DNA of 59,305 nt from Ferrimonas marina (GTDB taxonomy: Bacteria > Pseudomonadota > Gammaproteobacteria > Enterobacterales > Shewanellaceae): NCBI RefSeq assembly GCF_900129905.1, contig NZ_FQXG01000013.1, forward strand, positions 1 through 59,305, in the 5' to 3' direction. Position numbers and translations under genes: made by a program. Each line of letters starts with the position of its first letter. The first letter of the stretch is position 1. Under the pieces are notes generated by a model that saw nothing but the letters and a program-made list of their open reading frames with translations, made no database searches and was not told the DNA's origin. Positions 1 through 7,978 of the stretch are shown piece after piece.

Positions 1-1
1 C

Positions 2-193
2 AGGGCTGAGCGTGACAAGCAGGCAGAACTGAAGCGCGACTACCGTGAACAGCGGGACAGTTTCCAGGCATTGGCTGATGACGTGGTAAAGCGTGAGAAC
101 GCTCTGCTGTTTCGCTGTCACGAGCTCCAGTTGGAGCTGAATGCGCGTGATAACACGAAGGTTGTCCCGCTGCAGGACAAAGGCCGAGTGTGA
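2..193 (+). CDS. C-terminal end of an unknown protein (partial)
   Basis: The reading frame is open from the window edge to a TGA at 191-193 and gives the last 63 residues of a protein. These residues are rich in Arg, Lys, Glu, Gln and Asp with few hydrophobic positions, as in a long charged helix or coiled coil (it includes the segments RAERDKQAELKRDYREQ and NALLFRCHELQLELNARD). No family can be recognised from this piece. Codon use is ordinary compared with the downstream folA gene. The rest of the gene lies upstream of the window. Confidence 0.6.
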   Translation, partial: RAERDKQAELKRDYREQRDSFQALADDVVKRENALLFRCHELQLELNARDNTKVVPLQDKGRV

Positions 194-399
194 AAAGTGG
201 CGCTCGATACGCTCGGTTATTCACAGGAATTGTGGAAATGTTCGGGGATAATGAGAAATAACACTAAGGTAGTGTTTTTATTCGCAATTCACCCAACAAC
301 TCTCATAATTTACGTAACAGTGAGACTGGACGACTACGACGTGGAAGTGGTCTACCAGAAGTGATGGTCTCGCCTTGAGCCGTTGAAATATGAGAGAGT
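194..399. other. AT-richer intergenic region before folA
   Basis: This stretch is visibly less GC-rich than the flanking genes. It holds a weak hairpin (AACACTA 260-266, loop AGG, TAGTGTT 270-276, then TTTA) that could terminate the upstream gene. A 37-codon open frame at 251-364 is not convincing. Nothing else is seen. Confidence 0.5.
260..281 (+). terminator. Weak candidate terminator after the partial gene
   Basis: A 7-bp stem (260-266 with 270-276) and a 3-nt loop are followed by a short T-rich stretch. The stem is AT-rich, so it may be weak; the stronger terminator at 400-427 lies downstream. Confidence 0.4.
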
Positions 400-427
400 A
401 AGGCGCCCTGAGGGGCGCCTTATTTTT
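400..427 (+). terminator. Intrinsic terminator upstream of folA
   Basis: A 9-bp GC-rich stem (AAGGCGCCC 400-408, loop TGAG, GGGCGCCTT 413-421) is followed by ATTTTTT. It ends only 25 bp before the folA start, so it insulates folA from upstream transcription; a folA promoter would have to lie within or just around it. Confidence 0.85.
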
Positions 428-451
428 TGCCTATGACGAAGGAGAGTGTGC

Positions 452-937
452 GTGCACATTGCAATGATCGCCTGCATGGCAAGGGACCGGGTGATCGGTC
501 GGGACAACCAGATGCCCTGGCACCTGCCGGCGGATCTGAAGCACTTTAAAGCGGTGACCCTGGGCAAGCCGGTGGTGATGGGGCGCAAGACCTATGAGTC
601 CATCGGACGGCCGCTGCCGGGGCGGCATAACATCGTGATCAGCCGTCAGAGCGGCTACGCCCCGGAGGGGGTAACCGTGGTGGCCGACATCGAAGCGGCG
701 TTGACCGCAGCGGGCGAGGTGGAGGAGTTGATGATCATCGGTGGTGGCCAGCTCTACCAGGCGATGCTGCCCCGGGCCAAGCGTCTTTACCTGACCGAGG
801 TGGCGCTGACGGTGGAGGGGGATACCCGCTTCCCGGAATACGCGGATCAGCCGTGGCGAGAGCTGTCGAGGGAGGTGCGTCCGGCGGACGAGGCCAATCC
901 CCATGAGATGACCTTCCTGACCCTGGAGCGATGCTAA
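452..937 (+). CDS. folA: Dihydrofolate reductase
   Basis: FolA reduces dihydrofolate to tetrahydrofolate with NADPH in the cytoplasm and is the target of trimethoprim. The 161-residue product has the usual length. The N-terminus (HIAMIACMARDRVIG) matches the family's first strand. The substrate-binding segment MPWHLPADLKHFK carries the catalytic Asp (about D28), and the GRKTYESIG and IIGGGQLYQ cofactor motifs are present. A GTG at 446 lies only 1 nt from the GGAG at 441-444, whereas the GTG at 452 has a 7-nt spacing and gives the expected protein start, so 452 is chosen. It is a single-gene unit behind a terminator. Confidence 0.97.
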   Translation: MHIAMIACMARDRVIGRDNQMPWHLPADLKHFKAVTLGKPVVMGRKTYESIGRPLPGRHNIVISRQSGYAPEGVTVVADIEAALTAAGEVEELMIIGGGQLYQAMLPRAKRLYLTEVALTVEGDTRFPEYADQPWRELSREVRPADEANPHEMTFLTLERC

Positions 938-955
938 ACCCCTGGGCGACAAAGT

Positions 956-1017
956 TTGATTTTGTGTTACATTAATGCAGCATAATGAACGCCTTATATT
1001 CAGGCTAACAAAATCAA
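956..1017. promoter_or_regulatory. Inverted repeat in the DUF3718 gene upstream region
   Basis: TTGATTTTGTGTTA (956-969) and TAACAAAATCAA (1006-1017) are complementary over 12 bp with one bulge and flank an AT-rich segment containing -10-like hexamers (CATAAT 981-986, TATATT 995-1000). It could be an operator pair or a leader stem. Confidence 0.4.
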
Positions 1018-1042
1018 TAAGAGTGTCGTTGAGGGAAAAACT

Positions 1043-1435
1043 ATGCGTCTTACTGTAGCTGCCGTCGCCATCGGAGTGGGGATCGCCAGCCTGGGGTACA
1101 GCCCCGCAAGCCATGCCAACCTGGACCAGCTGGCTGCCAGCGTCTGTGATTACGTGGCCTCCGATGATAAGAACCGGCTGCGTCGCAAGCTGAAGGATCA
1201 CCGCCTGAAGCTGCGCAACATCTATGACAATGTGCAGTGTGAGGGGGTCAGCCTGCTGCGTCTGGCGATGATCAAGGATGCCCAGGACGTGGGGGTGTTC
1301 ATTGCCAAGCAGGTGCCCAAGCGGACCCTGACTGAGCCGGAGAGCGACGGCGCCACTGTACTGCAATGGGCCGAGAGCAACGGCCATGGTGGCAGCCAGA
1401 TCGTGCAGGAGATCGGCGAGCGTACCGCCAGCTGA
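1043..1435 (+). CDS. DUF3718 family exported protein
   Basis: A 130-residue protein whose first ~25 residues form a signal peptide ending near SHA-N. The mature part (ASVCDYVASDDKNRLRRKLK, then KLRNIYDNVQCEG and LLRLAM) has the layout of the DUF3718 family found in Vibrio, Shewanella and relatives. It has two cysteines, about 30 residues apart, that could form a disulfide in the periplasm. The function of the family is unknown. It stands alone between folA and a convergent chemoreceptor gene, with a shared terminator downstream. The family call rests on remembered motif similarity. Confidence 0.8.
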   Translation: MRLTVAAVAIGVGIASLGYSPASHANLDQLAASVCDYVASDDKNRLRRKLKDHRLKLRNIYDNVQCEGVSLLRLAMIKDAQDVGVFIAKQVPKRTLTEPESDGATVLQWAESNGHGGSQIVQEIGERTAS

Positions 1436-1453
1436 GGCTTCACCTGTCCCAAT

Positions 1454-1484
1454 AAAAAAGCGCCGCATCTGCGGCGCTTTTTTT
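1454..1484. terminator. Bidirectional terminator between DUF3718 and MCP genes
   Basis: A GCGCCGC / GCGGCGC stem is flanked by an A-run on the left and a T-run on the right, so it can work for both convergent genes. Confidence 0.9.
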
Positions 1485-1496
1485 GTTGCCGGGTGA

Positions 1497-3530
1497 TCAC
1501 ACCCGGAAGCGGCGAACCTCGCCTTGCAGCTCCTCGGCCAGCTGGGCCACCTGCTGGCTGGAGGAGGCGGTCTGGATAGCGCCAGTGCTGGTCTCCTCGG
1601 CAATGCCGGCGATCTGGTCGAGACGCTCGGAGATGTTCTGCGACACCTGGTCCTGTTCGCGGGCCGCCTGGGAGATCTGGTTGCCGGCACTGTAGACCCG
1701 CTCCACCGCCTGGGCGATGGACTCCAGCATGCGGCTGGCCTCTTCGGTCTTGGCCACGCTCTGCTGGGCCTGCTGCTGACCCTGCTCCATCACGGATACG
1801 GCCTGCTGTGCTCCCTGCTGCAGCACCTCGATCATCTCCTGGATCTCAGTGGTGGAGTCCTGGGTGCGGGAGGCGAGCGAGCGCACCTCATCCGCCACCA
1901 CGGCAAAGCCACGACCCTGTTCACCGGCCCGGGCGGCCTCGATGGCGGCGTTGAGCGCCAGCAGGTTGGTCTGATCGGCGATGCCCCGGATCACGTCGAG
2001 GATGCCACCGATGGCGGCGCTGTCGGCATGCAGCTTGTGGATCACGCTGCTGGCCTGCTCCACTTCCCGGGCCAAAGCCTGGATGGTCTCACCGTTCTCC
2101 ACCGACAGCTGACGAACCTGCTGGGCCTCGTCGTCGGCCAGCTTGATCTCACCCAGGGTGTCGTTGGCACGGGTCGCCACCTGGGTGGCGGAAGCGGACA
2201 GCTCGGTAGTGGCACTGGCAACCTGCTCCACCTGGCTGCGCTGCTCCTGGATCCCGGAGGTTGTCTGGGCGGTGATGGCGGAGGTCTCCTCCGCCGCCGT
2301 GGCCAGCTGATTGGAGCGATCCATGATCGCCTTGACCAGCCCCTGCAGGCTGTTCACCAGCTTATTGGTGTTGCCCACCAGGCGGCCAAACTCGTCGCGA
2401 TGTGGGTAGCTCAGCTGCTCGGTCAGGTCGCCCTGGGCCAGCACCGACAGGGCGTTGTTGACCTGGTTCAGCGGCCGGGTGATGGCGCGGATGGTGACAA
2501 AGCCGATCAGGCTGGCGGCGACGATGGAGAGCAGCATCACCAGCAGGGTGCGGACACGGCTGTCGCTGATGGCGCTCTCTGCTGCTGCTGCGGCCTGGTT
2601 GCTCACCGTCAGCACCTGCGCCTGCAGCCCATCCAGGCTCTGTTGCAGCTGCTGCCACAGGGCCTGGGCCTGATCCCGGGCGGCGCTGGCCTGTTGCTGC
2701 GCCTCCACCTGCTGGCGCTGCAGTGCGGTCAGCCCGGTCTCGGTGTGGAAGTGCTCGCGGATTTGGCCGAGGTAGCCGGTGAGCTCATTGAGGGTGTTGC
2801 CGGACAGCACCTGGCCGCCGGTTTGGGCGTTCTGCTCCAGCAGGTCCTGGGTCAACAGGGCGGAGCTGCTGATCAGGTAAGCCAGCTCACCCTGCAGGGT
2901 GTCGACCCGCTCCAGGCTGTCCTGCAGCGGCAGCTCCAGGGACAGAGCGAACAGGCCGTTGAGATCGGTATCCAGCATGTTGGCCTGACCGGCCATCTGC
3001 TGATCCTGGGCGTTGTCGGAGAACTCCAGGTCCATCACGTCCAGCAGGATGGAGCTGCTGTCATCCACCAAATCCTCCAGCTGGCCCAGCTGCTGCTGTA
3101 GCGCCACCTGCTGTTGCAGCGCGGACTGACGGGCACGGTGAAGCTGATCGCTGGCCTGCTGATAGCGCTGGTATTGCTGTTGGAATTGTTCAAGGATGGC
3201 TTGAGACTGGGGCTGGCTGGCCAGCAGGGGGGTAAGGAGATCGAGCTGAGCCTGCATCTCGTCGTGTTGACGGGCGGCGCTGCTGGTGTGCTGGCCTTGC
3301 TCTGCCGGGGACTGGCTATGGTAGCTGGCCAGCAGGGTCAGTTGCTGTGCCGCCAGGCCGCGCTCCAGGGCGCTGGCTCCGTCCTTGGCCGGCAGTGTAA
3401 ATTGCTGGAAGCTGCGGGTCTGTTCACCCACCCGATTCATGCTCCACAGCGACATTCCCCCCAGCAACAGCAACAGCAGCGTCACCAGAGTGAATCCGGC
3501 GATAATCCTTAGCGCCACCGTGATTCTCAT
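1497..3530 (-). CDS. Methyl-accepting chemotaxis protein with a long helical periplasmic domain
   Basis: A 677-residue chemoreceptor. TM1 is at about 8-30, followed by a ~295-residue periplasmic region that is almost entirely helical and Gln-rich, TM2 at about 327-349, HAMP at about 346-400 and a methyl-accepting signalling domain to the end. The kinase-coupling hairpin tip is clear ([20 protein letters not shown] near 517-536, then [13 protein letters not shown]). The C-terminus EVRRFRV is typical of MCPs. The length and all-helical character of the sensor region suggest an HBM-type (helical bimodular) ligand domain, but the ligand cannot be read from the sequence. There are no chemotaxis genes nearby, so it is an orphan receptor transcribed alone. 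Confidence 0.92.
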   Translation of the reverse strand: MRITVALRIIAGFTLVTLLLLLLGGMSLWSMNRVGEQTRSFQQFTLPAKDGASALERGLAAQQLTLLASYHSQSPAEQGQHTSSAARQHDEMQAQLDLLTPLLASQPQSQAILEQFQQQYQRYQQASDQLHRARQSALQQQVALQQQLGQLEDLVDDSSSILLDVMDLEFSDNAQDQQMAGQANMLDTDLNGLFALSLELPLQDSLERVDTLQGELAYLISSSALLTQDLLEQNAQTGGQVLSGNTLNELTGYLGQIREHFHTETGLTALQRQQVEAQQQASAARDQAQALWQQLQQSLDGLQAQVLTVSNQAAAAAESAISDSRVRTLLVMLLSIVAASLIGFVTIRAITRPLNQVNNALSVLAQGDLTEQLSYPHRDEFGRLVGNTNKLVNSLQGLVKAIMDRSNQLATAAEETSAITAQTTSGIQEQRSQVEQVASATTELSASATQVATRANDTLGEIKLADDEAQQVRQLSVENGETIQALAREVEQASSVIHKLHADSAAIGGILDVIRGIADQTNLLALNAAIEAARAGEQGRGFAVVADEVRSLASRTQDSTTEIQEMIEVLQQGAQQAVSVMEQGQQQAQQSVAKTEEASRMLESIAQAVERVYSAGNQISQAAREQDQVSQNISERLDQIAGIAEETSTGAIQTASSSQQVAQLAEELQGEVRRFRV

Positions 3531-3613
3531 ACCCTCTCCCTAAGTATTTCTAATAGTTTTCAGCCATGTTACCAAGAAAAGAACGGCCTTTACCAAGGGG
3601 GAATTGAATCGGA

Positions 3614-4438
3614 TTAACTGTAACTGAGCTCCAGGGCCGGCTGCTCGATGCGCTGCCGATCCTCCAGCCGCCAGAAGGTGAGGCTGCCGCCCCAGCAACA
3701 GCCGGTGTCCAGGGCGATGGCGTTAGGGTGGCTGCTGTGCCCCTCCAGGGCGGCCCAGTGGCCAAACACCAGGGTGTTCTTCTTCAGCAGCTTGTGCTTG
3801 GGGTACTCGAACCAGGGGCGTAGCTCAGTGGCGTCGCCGGGTCCGCTTTTGCAGGCAAAATCCAGTCGACCGTCCGGGTAGAGGAAGCGCATCCGGGTCA
3901 GGGCATTGACGGTGTAGATCTGCTGATCCCGCTTGCTCAGGGTTGGCTCGTCCGCATCGGGCTTCTCGCCATACATGGTGCCGATGAAATCGAGGTAGTC
4001 GTCCCGCTTGAGGGTCTTGCTGACCGCCTCGGCCCGCTTAAGCGCGGTGTTCAAGCCCCAGTGCGGCGGCAGGCCGGCATGGCTGAGCAGCAACTGGTGC
4101 TCCGGCAGGTGGCGCAGCAGGGGTTGCTGACGCAGCCAGTGGATCAGCTCCGCCAGGTCCGGGGCATCGAGTAGCGGCTGCTGGCGATCCTTGGGCTTGG
4201 CCCGTTTGAGTCCTGCTGCCACCGCCATCAGGTGCAGATCGTGGTTGCCCAGCACCACCCGGGCGGCGTCACCGAGCTGGCGGAACAGGCGCAATACCTT
4301 GAGGGAGTCGGGGCCCCGGGCCACCAGGTCGCCGCAGCTCCAGAGCCGGTCTCGGCTGGGATCAAACTGGACCCGGTCCAGCAGGCGGGCGAGTTCGGCG
4401 TAGCAGCCCTGAACGTCGCCGACAAAGTAGTTCGACAT
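3614..4438 (-). CDS. apaH: Symmetrical bis(5'-nucleosyl)-tetraphosphatase
   Basis: ApaH hydrolyses Ap4A to two ADP and also removes Np4 caps from RNA. The 274-residue protein has the metallophosphoesterase signature: GDVQGCYAEL near the N-terminus, GDLVARGPDS, then GNHDLHLM. The length matches the E. coli enzyme. It is the last gene of the lptD-surA-pdxA-rsmA-apaG-apaH operon and starts 5 nt after the apaG stop codon, the same order as in E. coli. Confidence 0.97.
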   Translation of the reverse strand: MSNYFVGDVQGCYAELARLLDRVQFDPSRDRLWSCGDLVARGPDSLKVLRLFRQLGDAARVVLGNHDLHLMAVAAGLKRAKPKDRQQPLLDAPDLAELIHWLRQQPLLRHLPEHQLLLSHAGLPPHWGLNTALKRAEAVSKTLKRDDYLDFIGTMYGEKPDADEPTLSKRDQQIYTVNALTRMRFLYPDGRLDFACKSGPGDATELRPWFEYPKHKLLKKNTLVFGHWAALEGHSSHPNAIALDTGCCWGGSLTFWRLEDRQRIEQPALELSYS

Positions 4439-4443
4439 AGCTT

Positions 4444-4830
4444 TCAGTGTAGTGTGCCGGGTTGGCTCAATGAGAAGGGGGCGATGGGGGCCCGCACTTC
4501 CTGGCCGTTGCAGCTTAAGGTGTAGAATCCCTGCATGGTACCGACCGGCGTCGGCAGTGTCACTGAGCTGGTGTAGCGATATTGGGTGCCGGGGGAGAGG
4601 GTGGGGGTTTCCCCGACCACGCCGGGGCCCTCCACCTCGCTGCGCTCGCCGTTGCCGTCGGTGATAAACCAGTGGCGCCGCTCCAGCTTGAGGGTATCGT
4701 CGCCATGGTTGCGCAGGGTGATGGTGTAGAGGAAGAGATAGACCCCTTTGGCCGGCTCGGAGTGCTCCGGCGCATACTGGGTCGCCACCTCGATATGAAG
4801 TGGCGACAGCGCAGTCGGGTCGTTAGCCAC
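4444..4830 (-). CDS. apaG: ApaG (DUF525) protein
   Basis: A 128-residue all-beta protein of the ApaG/DUF525 family. Typical segments are [22 protein letters not shown] and [17 protein letters not shown] strands near the C-terminus. The exact role of ApaG is not settled; it is a Co/Mg-linked protein that shares an operon with rsmA and apaH across gammaproteobacteria. The likely start is a GTG at 4830 that overlaps the last 8 nt of rsmA, which implies translational coupling. Confidence 0.94.
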   Translation of the reverse strand: MANDPTALSPLHIEVATQYAPEHSEPAKGVYLFLYTITLRNHGDDTLKLERRHWFITDGNGERSEVEGPGVVGETPTLSPGTQYRYTSSVTLPTPVGTMQGFYTLSCNGQEVRAPIAPFSLSQPGTLH

Positions 4831-5626
4831 GACGGGCCACCAGGTTGGCCATGGCTACGTACTGGGCCACGGTGATGCGCTCCGGACGCAGGCTGGGATC
4901 GATCCCCAACTGCTCGAACTCGGCGTCGTTGATCTGGCCCTTGAAGTTGTTGCGCAGGGTTTTGCGGCGCATGGCAAAGGCGCTGGCGACTACCCGCTCC
5001 AGGGTGGCGACATCGTCCGCCGGATGGGGCTTTTCGAGGTGGGGCACCAGGCGCACCACGGCGGAGTCGACCTTGGGCGGCGGGGTGAAGCAACCGGGCG
5101 GTACCTCCAGCACCGGCAGACACTTGCAGTAGTACTGCGCCATCACGGTGAGGCGGCCATAGTTCTTGTGACCCGGGCCGGCACAGAGGCGCTGTACCAC
5201 CTCTTTTTGCAGCATGAAGTGCATCGACTCGACGCTGTCGACGGTTTCAAACAGGTGGAACATCAGCGGGGTGGAGATGTTGTAGGGCAGATTGCCAAAC
5301 ACCTTCATCCGTCGACCCGGCTCGGCCAGCTGATTGAAATCGAACTTGAGCGCGTCCCCTTCATGAATGGTCAACTTGCGGCCCCAGCGTGGCTGATGGC
5401 GCAGGCGTTCGGCCAGGTCCCGATCCAGCTCCACCACGTTGAGGTGCTCGACCTGCTCGGCCACTGGCTCGGTCAGGGCGCCCAGGCCCGGGCCGATCTC
5501 CACCAGAACGTGGTCATCGTCCGGGGCGATGGCGGCGACAATGCGGTCGATCACGTTGTGGTCATGGAGGAAGTTCTGACCAAAACGTTTGCGGGCGCGG
5601 TGGCCCATATGGATGTTGTTACTCAT
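4823..5626 (-). CDS. rsmA: 16S rRNA (adenine1518/1519-N6)-dimethyltransferase
   Basis: RsmA (KsgA) dimethylates the two adjacent adenines in helix 45 of 16S rRNA late in 30S assembly. The 267-residue product has [11 protein letters not shown] near the N-terminus, the SAM-binding motif [13 protein letters not shown], and the catalytic NLPYNIST motif of this family. Its ATG overlaps the pdxA stop codon as ATGA (5623-5626), and its 3' end overlaps apaG, so the three genes are translationally linked. Confidence 0.97.
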   Translation of the reverse strand: MSNNIHMGHRARKRFGQNFLHDHNVIDRIVAAIAPDDDHVLVEIGPGLGALTEPVAEQVEHLNVVELDRDLAERLRHQPRWGRKLTIHEGDALKFDFNQLAEPGRRMKVFGNLPYNISTPLMFHLFETVDSVESMHFMLQKEVVQRLCAGPGHKNYGRLTVMAQYYCKCLPVLEVPPGCFTPPPKVDSAVVRLVPHLEKPHPADDVATLERVVASAFAMRRKTLRNNFKGQINDAEFEQLGIDPSLRPERITVAQYVAMANLVARRG

Positions 5627-6609
5627 GAATTCTGGTTGTTCGCAAGCTCAATGGCTTTGTTCAGGGCGACGTGGAAACTGCCTGCGTCTGCCTGGCCGGT
5701 GCCAGCCAGATCCAGCGCAGTGCCATGATCGACGGAAGTACGGATAAAGGGCAGGCCAAGCGTGATATTCAATGACTTGCCAAACCCCTTGTATTTTAGC
5801 ACCGGTAATCCTTGGTCATGGTACATCGCCAGCACCGCATCGGCGTTGGCCAGGTACTTGTCCTGAAACAGCGTGTCGGCGGGCAGTGGACCGGTCAGGT
5901 TCATCCCCTCCTCACGCAGTGCCGCCAGGGTGGGTTCGATCACCTCGATCTCTTCCCGGCCCAGGTGGCCGCCCTCGCCGGCGTGGGGGTTGAGGCCACA
6001 CACCAGGATATGGGGCTGAGCCAGCCCAAACTTGCTTTGCAGATCGCTGTGGAGGATGCGGATGATCCGATCCAGTCGATCCGGGGTGATCGCCTTGGCC
6101 ACGTAGGCCAGGGGGATATGGGTGGTGACCAGCGCCACCTGCAGCCCCTCGGTGGCCAGCAGCATCACCACGTCCTGGCAGCCGGCCTGCTGGGCAAAAA
6201 ACTCGGTGTGGCCGGAGAAGGGCACACCGGCCTGGTTGATGATCCCCTTGTGCACCGGGCCTGTGACCACGGCATCGAACTCGCCGGCCAGGTTGTGCTC
6301 ACTGGCAAAGCGCAGGGTCTCCACCACGTAAGCGCTGTTGGCCTCGTTGAGGGTGCCGGCCACCGCCGGCTCCGCCAGGCGGGTGGGGGCGATGGTCAGG
6401 CTGCCCGCCTCCTGGGGCTGGGCGGGTTGACCGGGCTGGTAGGGGCGCAGGTGCAGCGGCAGATGCAGCAGCTTGGCCCGCTGCAGCAGCAGATCGGGAT
6501 CGGCGCACACCACCAGCTCCACCGGCCAGGCCTGTTGGGCCAGCTGCACCACCAGATCGGGGCCGACCCCGGCGGGCTCTCCAGGGGTGATGGCGATACG
6601 ACGGGTCAT
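5623..6609 (-). CDS. pdxA: 4-hydroxythreonine-4-phosphate dehydrogenase
   Basis: PdxA oxidises 4-phosphohydroxy-L-threonine in pyridoxal-5'-phosphate synthesis. The 328-residue protein begins [18 protein letters not shown] and carries [20 protein letters not shown] and the metal-site segments NPHAGEGG and [12 protein letters not shown] expected for the family. Its length is normal. It starts 1 nt after the surA stop codon, within the outer-membrane biogenesis and rRNA modification operon. Confidence 0.97.
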   Translation of the reverse strand: MTRRIAITPGEPAGVGPDLVVQLAQQAWPVELVVCADPDLLLQRAKLLHLPLHLRPYQPGQPAQPQEAGSLTIAPTRLAEPAVAGTLNEANSAYVVETLRFASEHNLAGEFDAVVTGPVHKGIINQAGVPFSGHTEFFAQQAGCQDVVMLLATEGLQVALVTTHIPLAYVAKAITPDRLDRIIRILHSDLQSKFGLAQPHILVCGLNPHAGEGGHLGREEIEVIEPTLAALREEGMNLTGPLPADTLFQDKYLANADAVLAMYHDQGLPVLKYKGFGKSLNITLGLPFIRTSVDHGTALDLAGTGQADAGSFHVALNKAIELANNQNS

Positions 6610-6610
6610 G

Positions 6611-7900
6611 TTAGCGACGGCTCCGACGATCGTCTCGCTCGATCACCTCGATGTAGGCGGCGGCGCGCATCTCATCCTGCCAGGCGTTCACCTGCTCGCC
6701 GAACTTACGGCGGTAGATCAGCTGGTATGCACGGTCGTTGTTGAAGCTGTCGGTGGCGTCGGTGGTGCGACGCTCCATCAGCTGTACCACGTGCCAGCCG
6801 TGGCTGGAGCGGAAGGGCTCGGAGTACTCGCCCTCGTTCAGACGGCCCAGGGTGTCACGGAAGGCCGGCACGTACATGTTGGGATCGGCCCAACCCAACT
6901 CACCACCGCGCACCGCGGAGCCCGGGTCATCGGAGTGCTGGCGCGCCAGCTCGGCGAAGTCGGCGTTGCCCGCCTCGACGTCGGCCATGAACTCTTCCAG
7001 CAGCTGCTGGGCCATGTCTTCACTGAGGATGGGGGAGGGCTGCAGCAGGATGTGGCGGGAGTTGACCTCTTGCACCTCCTGCACCTCGACACCGCGGGAT
7101 TCGAACACGGTGATGATGTGGAAGCCGGCGCCGCTTTTGATCGGGCCGATGATATCGCCGGTTTTGGCGTCGGTCATTACCTCGGCAAACAGGGTGGGCA
7201 TCTCGTTGACGTTCATAAAGCCCCAGTCACCGCCTTCCAGCGCCTTGGGGCCGGAAGAGGCGGCCAGTGCGGTCTGGCGGAAGTCGTTGCCGTCGTTGAG
7301 CAGCTCCAGCACCTTGTCGGCCCGCTCCCGCGCTGCGGTCTCGTCACCGGCGACGTCAATGAGGATGTGGCCGATGTGGAACTCGGCGTTCTGCAGCCCC
7401 TGCTCCTGGATCAGACCCACCAGGGTGTCGATCTCCTGGGGGGAGATCTGGATGCGGCGCTGCATCTGGATCCGCTGCACCTGACCGATGGTGATCTCCT
7501 TGCGGATCTCCTCGCGGTAGCTGGCGTAGCTGGCGCCCTGGTTCTCTACCTCGTCACGCATCTGCTGCAGGCTCAGGCCCTGCTCGGCGGCCATGTTCTC
7601 CAGGGTCTGGTCCAGCTGGATATCACTGATCACCAGGCCCATGCGATCGGCCATCTGCAGCTGCAGGTTCTCGGCGATCAGGCGGTCGATCACCTGGGTG
7701 CGCAGGGCGGAGGCGGAGGGCAGTTGTTGACCGGCTTGCAGGGCATTGCGGCGTACCATCTCTTCCCGTTCGGCGATCTCGCTTTCCAGGATCACGCCAT
7801 CGTTGACCAGCACAGAAACCTGGTCCAGTACGGTGGGGGCCGCTAGGGTGGCCATCGGCACCAGCATCAGGGCGCCCAATAAGGTGTTACGAAGTTTCAT
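6611..7900 (-). CDS. surA: Periplasmic peptidyl-prolyl isomerase / chaperone SurA
   Basis: SurA escorts outer-membrane proteins, including LptD, to the BAM complex. From the ATG at 7900 the product is 429 residues, with a signal peptide ending near [10 protein letters not shown], an N-terminal chaperone core, and two parvulin domains (beginning around [11 protein letters not shown] and SRHILLQP, each ending with a GWH- or GFH-type motif). An upstream in-frame start at 7951 would put 17 non-signal residues ahead of the signal peptide, so 7900 is preferred. It lies 78 nt downstream of lptD. Confidence 0.96.
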   Translation of the reverse strand: MKLRNTLLGALMLVPMATLAAPTVLDQVSVLVNDGVILESEIAEREEMVRRNALQAGQQLPSASALRTQVIDRLIAENLQLQMADRMGLVISDIQLDQTLENMAAEQGLSLQQMRDEVENQGASYASYREEIRKEITIGQVQRIQMQRRIQISPQEIDTLVGLIQEQGLQNAEFHIGHILIDVAGDETAARERADKVLELLNDGNDFRQTALAASSGPKALEGGDWGFMNVNEMPTLFAEVMTDAKTGDIIGPIKSGAGFHIITVFESRGVEVQEVQEVNSRHILLQPSPILSEDMAQQLLEEFMADVEAGNADFAELARQHSDDPGSAVRGGELGWADPNMYVPAFRDTLGRLNEGEYSEPFRSSHGWHVVQLMERRTTDATDSFNNDRAYQLIYRRKFGEQVNAWQDEMRAAAYIEVIERDDRRSRR

Positions 7901-7978
7901 TGCTTTTATCCATCCTGGCAAAAACGTCGGCCAATGATTAATCGGTCGCATTGCGCCACTTTATCACAGTCGTTCTGG

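Noticed and set aside
191-193. TGA read as selenocysteine or read-through codon
   Set aside because: There is no selenocysteine insertion-like hairpin just after it and the downstream frame does not look coding.
251-364. 37-residue open frame beginning ATG in the gap before folA, in frame with the partial upstream gene
   Set aside because: Its composition is unlike neighbouring genes, it has no good SD, and a terminator-like hairpin lies inside it. The frame agreement with the upstream gene beyond its TGA is probably chance.
1524-3101. Long open frame antisense to the chemoreceptor
   Set aside because: It is a composition shadow in GC-rich DNA; the minus strand encodes a complete MCP with all expected motifs. 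The same holds for long antisense frames over lptD (7934-10225), rapA (25847-27307), hutW-hutX (33920-36043), csdA (45785-47485) and the serine dehydratase gene (50098-51519).
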